From Plakobranchus ocellatus (taxonomy: Eukaryota; Mollusca; Gastropoda; Plakobranchidae): a DNA stretch of 28,671 nt. The stretch lies in NCBI GenBank assembly GCA_019648995.1, contig BLXT01003750.1:596232-624902 (forward strand), read 5' to 3'. The translations under genes and the position numbers were made by a program. Below, in pieces: positions 12,960 to 23,812 of this stretch. A model generated the notes under the pieces. That model had not been told where the DNA came from. It saw nothing but the letters and a program-made list of their open reading frames with translations, and ran no database searches. How positions within the stretch are numbered: position 1 is the first letter of the stretch; each line of letters begins with the position of its first letter.

Positions 12960-15900
12960 TATTTTTCCCCCCTTTTTCCCCTCTTTAATGAATTTTTAAC
13001 AGCAAATGTGAAAATACAAAAGATAAAATTCCTTTATTACTATAAAGAAAATAGACTCTTAATTTACTAATTTAGCATAAAAATGAAAATAAATTGAGAT
13101 CTTTTAAACAGGCTTCAAAACACCTTCAGAGGAACAGAATAAAATAATATTAAATATAAATTGTACCAGGCAAATCATAGAAAACCCCATAAGGCACAAA
13201 GATATATAAACAAATCAATGAACAAAGATGAGAGTATCCTTAAAATTCTTCATTTACAAGTATGTTTAGCAGTTACCTTCCAAGAATGGCTTTTCCCAGT
13301 AAAGAGTCGATCTTATCCTGCTCTTGTAGTACTAACTTATATAAAGCCTGCAGAGATAAAAAAAATATTAAAGCAGAACTGTATTTAAATATTGATTTAG
13401 CAAAGGAAACTGTTCAAATTATTACTATAGAGAAAAATGCCCACAGTCCTCTTGAAAACAATTACATTCGTTAAAAGATCCTGAAGATGCAAGAACTTTT
13501 GATACAGGAGCAGACATGCCTACCCTTGAACACATTTTGAGGAACATCAAGGGCAAAAATGCGGAACATTAGATGAAAATGTGAAACAAACCTGAATACG
13601 ACGGTCAAAAAAAAAATTCATAAAGGACTTTATATGAAATAAGTTCCAATTAATCATGGATGTGTACCTTTAGGACAGGGGTAGACGATATCAGTTGCTG
13701 TCTAAATTGGCCCAAACACCAAGACAACATGCTTAACATTTATAGCCTCCGTGAAAACATTCAATTGTGTTTGCCTTGAGCAAATTGGCCCTAAATTAAT
13801 GACGTTATGTAAAGAAATAAAACTTCCACTCTACTTGTACTGCAAAGACTTGTTTCAATTTGGGTCACTGATTTCAATGTTACCATTTAGAATTCAATTT
13901 TACTTAACTTTTCTCAAATACAAAATTCCATTAAACAATTCTCTATTCTATCCTTAAAACACGGAATGCCTTGATGCATTCTTTTCAGATACAATGCTGG
14001 CATCTTTTGCGGATTGGAGCATTCTGTGTAGAACAATTTCATTTTGTTCACTTTGAAGAGACGTAGACTCATCAAAGATAGACAGGCCTGATGTATATTA
14101 AGTTCTAAATCTATAGGTAGTTCATTATTATCAAGCAAACATTAACACAACAAAAAATGGTTTTGTAGAGCGTCAAATTTTGTTGTGTTACTATAAATAT
14201 CAAAAAAATTTTTGAAGTCTTGGATGATTATTTTAAGTGCACCAGCCATAAAACATTGAGAGAATAACTTTTACCTACTTATTTTTTTATTTGCTTGTAG
14301 ATGATAAATAGGTTTATTGTGAGTAGATATTACCAAGTTACTTTATTCTTTACATCCGACGCAGAAGCAAAAGATTACTATATCAAGGGTCTGTTTGATT
14401 CACCTGGAGTGGCGGATTCTCTTTAATTTTTATTTATTTCTCATAAATAATAACGGCTCTTTTTAGCGTTACTCAGCAAACAATATAATATGTATTTTGC
14501 TACTTTGAATGCTTTGTGAACTTATCATAAGTAATGTATAATTACAAAAAGGAAGACTTGGAAAAAGTTCTATCCTGTGTAGTTACGATAACATTGATGA
14601 AAATAAAAAATGATTTCCTAAGTTTCACGAAAAGGAATTTAGATTAATAAATGCATATTTCCTGAAGATAGAGAGATAAACTACTTGATGGTTCTTTTTT
14701 TGAAAAAATCATTTTGCAATACTTATACTAATGATGTTTTTCATTTTCTTGAATAGATATCAATTAACTAAAGTCATAAATAAATTATTGTGCAATATCT
14801 TCTGAGATAACATTTTTCCTTTATTTTGTACTGTTACGGTGAGTTATGGAAATGTATGATGTACTTTAACATAAACAAAACTGCATGAAACAATGTGAAA
14901 TTTTGTGAGAGTATCAAGCATTATGTGCTAATTGTGACTGCCAAATTTTGTTGCTCTCGGATAATTAGAACCTATTGGTTGCTATGGAGATATATTCAAA
15001 ACTTTAAACTCAGTTTTCTCAATAAAACGATTTTTTGTTTTGCGCCTGCCGCCTATGTTGAAATGCCCATAGCTCAGCCAAAAATTATCCAATTGACATA
15101 AATTTGGTGTCAAATTAAAACTTAAGACCTGAACTATACAATAGTATCAATATCTCAAAACATCCCAGGGGTACCTTATGCTACATTTTGACAGAATGCA
15201 TCACATAATTATATGTAAAAACTTACCTGCGTTTTCTCAAAGCATTGCTGCCAGTTTGGATCTCCATGTATCCATAGCGCTGATGGAGCCAACCTCTCAG
15301 CAGGAAAAGGTGAAGGGTAGGGTTGGCATTCAGAATTGTTTATCTGGCCCTTGCGAGGACAGGAATCCAGTAGGAGGAGAAACTGGCCAAGACCTTGGCT
15401 GAGTTGAGTGGTTAGTGACTTTGTGCTTTCCTACACATAAAAGACAGGAGGCTTAATTTTTTGTTGTTTTGTTTTTGTTTTTTTCATAATTATTTTTATG
15501 GAGGTTTCCATGTAAATCAACATTCTTAGGTCCCTAACAATAGAAAAAATATGTGCAGTGAACAAAAGTAATAAGTCAATTAAAATTCTCAATTTCCAAT
15601 CAAAAGTTTTAAAACATTTTTCTCTTTGAGAGGAGTCTGGCAGTGATTTATGCTACTTAAGATCTATGGTTTGTGCTTTCTAAGAAGCCAAAAAAAAAAA
15701 GAAAAAAAAAAGAAAATACCATTTTTCAAGTCATATTTTTCCGCATAATCCCTCACTGATACTACAGATATACTGCAGCAATAAGATGGTTTAGAAAGAT
15801 GAAGCTTGGAGGCAAAGATGTTTAATTTATTAACAAATTTGTTATCATGAACATACATTTATGACAATCAAAGATTAGCAAGGTAACTGGTAATGACAGC

Positions 15901-18900
15901 TATTGAAATTTGAAGTTAGGACATTTTTATTCTAAATTGCTTTAAGAAATTTGTTTTATCCATATTAACATTGCCTTCCTTACATCAAACCCAAACACTT
16001 ACCAACCACTCTCGGCTTTGAGACTGGGGTGGTAAGAACATGTTTGAGCTTGAATCATCCAGAGCCTTCAGAGAATGAAGGAGCTTTCTGCTCACAAAGA
16101 ATTAAAAGATACAAATATTCAAACCAGAATTTGTTAAAGTCATAAAAAATTACTTTGACTGAATAAAAACAAATTAACAATTTTTTCATAGCAGCGGATA
16201 AAACAACTGAATAATTTTCAAAACTTTGCTATCTTTCTTTAATACTGTTGTGGGTTGCATACCCAAGAAATGCTGGAGTTGCTGTAAATTTTCTTTAACT
16301 GCTCTTAGACTAACAAGCATATTGTGAAGCTATGCTTTTACTCAAATTGAAGTTGGCAAACCAAAGTTTGGCATAGCCTTGATTTGATTTATGCTTATTC
16401 ATAGACTAAATGTATATAAGACTACACAGTATGATTTGTTTTTTTCTATTAACAAGGCAAATAGTTCCTCTAATGGCTGCAAAAAACTACTTATGTATCA
16501 TTAGATTTTAAATTTTATTTTTAAATATATCTCAAGCTCTTTCATGTCAGATACCCATTTGCAGATGAGAGACTGACCATGTAAACAGCTTTAAGATTTA
16601 GGTTTCTATTTTAAATTTACAACCTAAGCAGTATGCCATTGAAAGGATTCCTTGGCACAATGTTGAGCTGGTATAAGTAATGTTGGAAAATCTGGAACAT
16701 ATGTCCTGGTAAATGAATCACCTGAGATATAAATAGCTATTGACTATTTCTGTAAGCCTGGCTTTCTGTTTCAAGTACAGATGACCCAAGTGGGCGATAA
16801 ACCCTCTGCACCTCTGAATGTCTGCCATGCTAAGTTCCTGAGGAAACATATGATAAGACATACGGACAAGTTTTTATCCCAAAAGTTTGCAGCAATAAAA
16901 AATTACGGAAAGTTAACCAACAATAAAATACTTTTCTATCCAACATGAAAGTCTATTGTGTTACTTTAGATACAGATAAGTTGAAAGGCAATTTAGCCTG
17001 CAGAGTGTCAACACAGTTACATCAATCATGCAATGGAAAGACAAATATAACAAAAGATCATTATTTTTGCTTGATGGATGTACATGAGACAATATAATTT
17101 TAAAAAAACTATACGTAAAAGTTTGATGTAATCATAAATTCATGCAATCAAAGTCTTTATTAATGTCAGCTGACACAAAAAAGATTTCCTTTTACCTCTG
17201 CCTTTTAATTTTTAATTGCCACTTTTCAAAACATTATTGTAGTATGTGGTGTTTGACTCGTTACATCCAGGATCGAGTAAGATTGATTTTGTATATCATT
17301 TACATTAAATCAAATTAAATTAAAACAACTCTTTTCAGGCTCATTAATGCTCATCGAATTTTTTTCTTTAAAACATTGCGCAGAAATTCAGTCCTAATAA
17401 CCTAGGATATAAAAATAAAAGCAATTATAACCTTGGAGGGGTTTCCTATAGCTGAGGCAAACTGAGCATATCTTGAAATGCAGCGATAGAAATAATTCTC
17501 ACAGCCGCTCCATAATTTGGTAGGTGGAAGTCTGGCACAAAAGTGAGGATAAAGATAGACAAGATATGGAAAGGTCATCTTCCTCAGTGATGCTGCATAC
17601 CGGTCAACTTAGTAAGATGATAACTTGAGATTTTTGCAATCAAAACAGAGTTTAGAACAAAAAGTGGAGAATAATATAAATGATATTAAAGTTATAACAG
17701 ATAAAAGAATTAAGTGCTTGGTAAGCCACACAATGCAATAAAAATTTCACTTAAGTCAGTTTTGCAATGTACTGTGTGTTTCAATCACCATCAAATACAA
17801 AGCATATTCATCTTATTCATTCCATTATAATAGCAATTACTTAAGTTTTCAAATGATCACAAAATGGACTTTTAAGTAAGGCACTTGATGATAATTTTCT
17901 GGGAAATTTTTCTTCAGCAAACCTTTTTTTTTTTCAATTTTGTTTTAAGAATTAAGATGAGTTAGGAAAAAGATAACTATCAAGATCAACTTACTCGTGA
18001 TGAGGGTTCAGATTTAAGGGTGGCATCTCAAGTGCATCTGATAAACTCTGGAAGGCTGAGCCTGTAAGCCCCTTCCTATAGGACAGTCCTAAAAAAACAA
18101 AAAAAAACCAATATCATATTTTATATTTTCTTGGAGGCAGTAATATCCAAAATCTATCAAAACAGCAACAAAAAACAAATTATAAAATTCATCATAGCTT
18201 CTGCCAACAATCTTACTGCAAACTTTTATTACAAGCAACTGCTAGGACTCAGTTATAAAACCTATCTGGTTTAAAAAAAAAGGAATAATTTTGAAATAAA
18301 AAAATGGCTCCAACAATCATGCAATATGCATGTTGTACACACTGTCACATTCTATATTTAAATTATTGTTTCCAACATGTTTATTCATTACTTCTATCTC
18401 ACCAGAATTGATCTCATATAAATTTATAAGCTCACCAATCAGTGCAAGGTATTTAAATAGTTCTGCCAGGCCTTTCCGTTTCCTCAGATTTATTGAACGT
18501 GCTTCAGATTTCTGTTTTTCCTTTTCAGAATTCTGAAGAGAAATTACAAGGACATTATAGTTATGAATGAAACAGTGAACATTACAGGAACATAATAATA
18601 ACAGCCTAATAATAAAGTGAAAATTACTGGAACATTATAGTTACAGTGGAAAATACAAGAATATTATAGATACAATTAAAATTATATGTTTGGCAGCACT
18701 ACAAGACTTTCAATGGCATCTTGCTCATACTTGTATCCAAGACACAACTGCTTAAATCAAATGTTTTGTGCTAATAAAATGCTACTTTGATTGCTTGCAT
18801 CTCTATTATAAATAAATATTTATTAAATTTGTAAATGCCTTCGATTTCAATAATAATTGTTGTTTTGTCCCATTACCTATCTATCTTTCTCTCTCTAAAA

Positions 18901-21900
18901 ATGCAGTGATGCTTAAAATTTCATGGTGCCTTACAATAAAGATTGTAACTGCAGAGCATTTCAATCAACTGGTGTTCCGTACATATGAAAAATGCGCCAA
19001 AGCTCCCACTTCTGCCCCCTCATGGTGACAGGGTCAACATCTCTCTCTCTCTCTCTCAATCACAATTATTCTTTAAAAAAAATTTGAAAACAAATTCTAT
19101 ACGAACAAATGCCATAAATCTTACCATGTCAACTTGAAGCCCGTGCAAATCCTGCATTTCTTGAATCAGTTCACCTATGGCCATGATTAATTCAACAACT
19201 GTATTAATTTCATGATTTGTGATTTTAAAAAATATTCTTGTGCATAACAAAGTAAATGGGGTAAAATAAAAATTAAGTCTACATTGATTCATCTGCTATG
19301 TAAAATAAAGTTAATGTCAAGCAATCTTAGAATATTCAAGTCGTGCTACATACATTTGTATTATAAAATGTAAAGTTGACCCAAATTTTTTCCAGTTCTT
19401 TCTTAAATTTATATTCTTAATTCAAAAGAACTGAAAAAAATTTGGGTCATATTTACACTTTATAATACAAAAAATATCTCGTTCATATTCCCAGGATTTA
19501 AAAAATTCAAAGCAACTTCATTGTCAACAACATTAGTTTTTCAACAGATACACTTACCTGTAAAACTGTCAAATATGAGAATCTTCTTTAAATGGTCTGA
19601 GGTAGCCAGAAGTTTTTTCAAATGAGTTGTCATTTTCTTAAACAACTTGGGTGCTCTCTTCAACAGATTGAAGTCTTTAATAAACTCACTGATATCTGAT
19701 GATGTGGTGGCATTCTTTGCAGGGGTATTACGTTGGGGAGATTAAAGCAAGATGAATAATAAATGAAAAACAAAATAAAATCCAAACGTTATTTTGTATA
19801 CTCTCTTGGATTTCAAAGAAGCCATACAACATTGAAGGTTTCTGCTCAGTTTAAGTGAGGTAAATAAACAGCAATAATTGCACTCTGGGAAACAAATAAA
19901 TAACTTTTAGGAGTTTAAAGAAGTTCCTGTAGGTAAAGAAGATGAAATAATTAAAGTTAAAATTACATGTTAGATGTACCTATTCACTTTGTTTCATAAG
20001 TTTGAGTTTAAGTATTTTACTCACTGTATATGTTCAACAAGATAAAGAATATTAAGGGCAAGTGCGGCACTCAGAGGTGATTGTCTTTATTTCTTAAATG
20101 ATCCCTTTGCAAATGGTTTATTTGTTATATATGACCCTCAAAAAGTAATAGAAACAACCAAAATGACTTTTTTTTTCAAATGCCGTTGGTATGGCAACAG
20201 AAAAAAATGTCGGCCATCTTGGATATAAACATAATTTTCAAAGTCTTATAACTTCGAAACTAAATAAGGTATCAACTTTTTAAAAATGGGAATATGCTTT
20301 TATGCTAAATTCGAAAGTTTTCACATAGGCTTTTGGGGTTGGAAAGAAAAGTAAAATTTTGATGGAATTTTGAAAAGCATATATAAATTGTATCAAATTT
20401 TTGGATGCATAAAAATTTGTAAAAAAAAAAATTTACAAATGCGATTCCAAAAAACCTAAGCGAAAAGCAAGATATTACTGCTCTAAAATGCTTTGTCAAG
20501 TTTCAGACAAATTGTATGAAAAACAGCAAAGTTATAAGAACATTTGTCCAAAAAAAAACAAACTCATTTTGAGAAAATGGCTGATAAAGTCGGAGCAAAA
20601 ATATTTTGGTTTTCTGACCAATTATGCGATGCCAGCTCAATATGATAGGCCTCCTTCAGCTCTCTCAAGCTCTTCCAGTTGCACTCGTTTCCTTTCGGCC
20701 ATTTTCTTATGTCCAGTTCATGCTGGCGGTCACTCACGCACTAAACTGGTTAAAAACTTCACTCAAAAACCGACAAAGCATTATGTAAACAAATTAGCGT
20801 AAGAACAGCTGATCTCAGTGTCACGCTATAACACCAGATCTTCGCTTCGATTTCATTGGGCGGTAAAAGTTCGCAGGGCTGACGGTCATGCACAAACTAA
20901 GGAACCGGAAATCCCCATAGGCAAAATTGACGCCGTTATAGTGAAAAAGGTGGGAACTAGGACAGACGCTCCATATATGGTAATGGTTATGAATGGAGCT
21001 CACTTCTTAGAAAAATTTGTCTAAATTTGGATGTCCATATATATTAGTTCTAGTGGCATTGATAGGGAGGCTGAGATTGCAAACTTTTCATTGGTATATA
21101 ATATGTCTATGTTTTTCAAGGGGTAGCAGGCCTACATAGCTTGCATAAACAGCAAAATTTGACACATTTTCTTGAAAATTGGCAGACTTTCTTGGAGGTA
21201 GCAATTTTGAATTTGCAATAAAAGGCATTTTCAGCCAAAGTTAGGCCTAATAACACTCCTCAGATGATTACCAATTGGAAAAACTTTACGAAACTACCCG
21301 CAATCAAAGTTGACCTTGTGACGCAAATTGACCTCAGCAACCCCCTCTCCAGATGCCGCACTTGCCCTTAAATCATAAAAAAAATTTCCAACGAGTCACG
21401 AGTTTGTATCTTGTACACTTCAAAGCATTGGTGCAGCCTGAAATATCACTGAGTGAGCTTTACAATGGAGAAACCTGGATACAGTTACATTAATTATGTG
21501 CCAAAAGTTCTTTTAAAAAGTATTCAAAAGCAGGAAGAAAAAACGAATTTGTACTCTTTCTTTCCAAAAAATGTTATATACAGCATTGGATCTATTAGGG
21601 TTGGGTTCAGTAAATATTTATTAAGAATAGCACTGATATATATTTTTTTAAATCACCTTATATCTTCAAATTCTGAGCCAAAAACTTTATGGTAACATAA
21701 TTATGACGTTGAAAAAAGTATAAAAATGCACATACAAATACATGCACAGTTTGATTCATACCATTTCTTGTGCCTGGTTGAGCTTTTGGATGACAGCATG
21801 AGAGAAAACAGTCATATTCTCTTCCAGAGAAAAACCTGATGTCTGCTTCACAGTTAGCACAACAAGGTCGCTGACTGCATCACTAAACATGCTTTGGGCT

Positions 21901-23780
21901 GGCTGGCTTAGAATATACTTAAGAAAGACAGCAAAAAAGTCAGTTATTAAAATAATCTCAAGTCTAAGGTCTTGGTTGATTAAAGTGGAGAGACAGGGAA
22001 CTAACTAAAGCTCTGAATTTTATTTCAGATAAGAATTTTCAACATTTACAAATTAAATAAATACGCCCTTGTCAAATTTGAGGAAAAAAAATTTGAAAAC
22101 CAAAAAAAATTAAATGTTTGATGAATGTTTGTAGTGATAATGCTGCCATTTTTTTTAATACTAAGAGGAAAAAAGAAAACAGAGGAAAGGAGAACAGCTG
22201 TAGGATTTACTTTAGGATCAGACATGCCTACCCTTGAAAAAACTTTTCAGGAACATCAAGGGTAAAAATGCAGAACATTAGATAAAAATACAGAACAAAC
22301 CTGAATATGCCGTGAACTGATGCTGATTGAACAAAAAAAAAAAAAATTAAAACACTCAATTTATAATTAAGTTCCAATTACAAAAAAAGTGCTTTAGGAC
22401 AGGGGAGAGTGTAGAGGATGTCAGCTCCTGTCTAAAATCGGAGCAAACATTAAACTATTGTGCCTAACATATATTCATTCTAATCTGTTTACCTTAATGT
22501 TGTGCAAATCAGCCCTAGATTAACAACATATAAAAAGAGAGAACAGTCCTTAAAATTTTAATTATGTTCATCGTTATGAGTTGTTTAATTTTCGGTTACG
22601 GATTTCAATTAGAATTCAATTTTACTAGCTTTTCCCAGTTAAAAAATAAGTGCATTTCTATCCCTGAAACAAGGTATGCCTCGATGCATTCTTTTCAAAT
22701 GCAATGATGCCGTCTCTTGCAAATGGGAACTTCTGTGTAGACTCATCAAAGATACATGGGGCTGATTCATTGAATAGTAAGCTCTAGATCTACAACGTTC
22801 TAGCGGTAGCTCATAATTATCACAGAACTGGCAATGGCTAGAACCTAGTGTTAATCAGAAAGTCTCACGCCAAGCCATGCTGGATTTATATGGGTGCGCT
22901 CACAGTACTAGACTAGGCTAATTTTTTTTAGACTTGTATTAAGACATTGCTGGTATAGTCTCAATGTCTACATAATTAAGTTTAATCAAACCATTGACTT
23001 GAAGTTGATAGACTAAAAATGGGAAAAATTTTTTTAGCCCAAATTGTTTATTTCTATTAAAATTGCTATTCTGCCACGATAATTTCCTTAATTTGAGGTT
23101 GCCGATTTCAAATATGCCGTCAGAATTTTTGTATTTGCTATCCTCATAAAGATGTCTGTTTAAAAAAAACCCATGTCCAAGTGTGAAGTCACAGTGTGAA
23201 CGACTGACCGTCAACACATCAATAGTCAGTAATGGTAGGCCTAACAATGATATTCCTCAATACACTGCACCAATACATTTGCCCCACCTCACACCAAAGC
23301 CTCCTCAGCCTGATTGGTGACTGGGAGTGGTTTTTTTTGTTTGTTGTTTCTGTTTTTATTTTTAGGAAAAAAGAGGTCTAGAGAGGAACACAATACATGA
23401 AAGTACCCTTAAAAATTTTTGTCTTATTTTGCTTTATGTCCCCTTAGATTCTCAAGCTATTTATGCAAAGAAGCGCAGTTAAACTTAGACTATGTTTATT
23501 ACAAAAAATACGGCCAATCACAAATCGGCAAAATTCCGGATTTTATGATAAAAATGTGGATTTTCAGAACGCAGGTCATTTTCAGGTAGAATTCTGGAAC
23601 AAATCCAGAATATCTGGAGCGATTGGCATGTCTGCAGGATGCAAGAAAAAAATCCAAAAGATTTAGAATAGATAACAAAAAAAAAAAAATCATATTTAAA
23701 AAAAAACCAAGAAAATAAAATAAAAAACAAAAACAAAATGAGTATCGATTGTCCTCACATCTTGTAATAACTGAACACGT

Positions 23781-23812
<32 letters not shown>

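Larger units (their letters stand above)
13348..15226 (-). other. Intron between MDN1 exons 14 and 15
   Basis: This intron is about 1.9 kb. It contains copy 1 of the dispersed repeat (13508-14136) and a hairpin (14143-14190). The stretch 14200-15200 is AT-rich with no clear element ends. Confidence 0.8.
18533..19124 (-). other. Intron between MDN1 exons 8 and 9
   Basis: This intron is about 592 nt. It contains a degenerate tandem repeat next to exon 9 (18538-18677) and a (CT)n tract (19040-19057). No other structure was seen. Confidence 0.85.
20056..21367. mobile_element. TTAA-flanked terminal-inverted-repeat element, piggyBac-like MITE
   Basis: The ends are perfect 14-bp inverted repeats, GGGCAAGTGCGGCA at 20056-20069 and its complement at 21354-21367. 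Both are bounded by TTAA (20052-20055 and 21368-21371), the target-site duplication typical of the piggyBac superfamily. Length is 1312 bp. No transposase-length frame is present, so it would be non-autonomous. The left half contains GCCATCTTGGAT and TTTTGAGAAAATGG, which recur in similar form in the element at 6226-6935. The middle (about 20630-21000) is more GC-rich and promoter-like. The superfamily is inferred from the TTAA site only. Confidence 0.8.
19715..21761 (-). other. Intron between MDN1 exons 6 and 7
   Basis: This intron is about 2.05 kb, and most of it is the TTAA-flanked inverted-repeat element at 20056-21367. The flanks are ordinary AT-rich intron. Confidence 0.85.

Noticed and set aside
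14200-15200. A possible third TTAA element, because words such as GGTTGCTATGG and TTTTCTCAATAAAAC recall the other two
   Set aside because: I could not find paired inverted ends or TTAA boundaries.
17593-17607. Acceptor TATGCAG at 17593-17595 as the start of MDN1 exon 11
   Set aside because: It has the best AG context, but after exon 10 it shifts the frame and reaches a stop before the exon end, losing the conserved LW..CE.YFYR motif.
23499-23736. Minus-strand frames with CRHANRSRYSG-like sequence
   Set aside because: They are low-complexity, phenylalanine-rich translations of T-rich repeat DNA and overlap in two frames. Kept only as a possible fragment of the dispersed repeat family.
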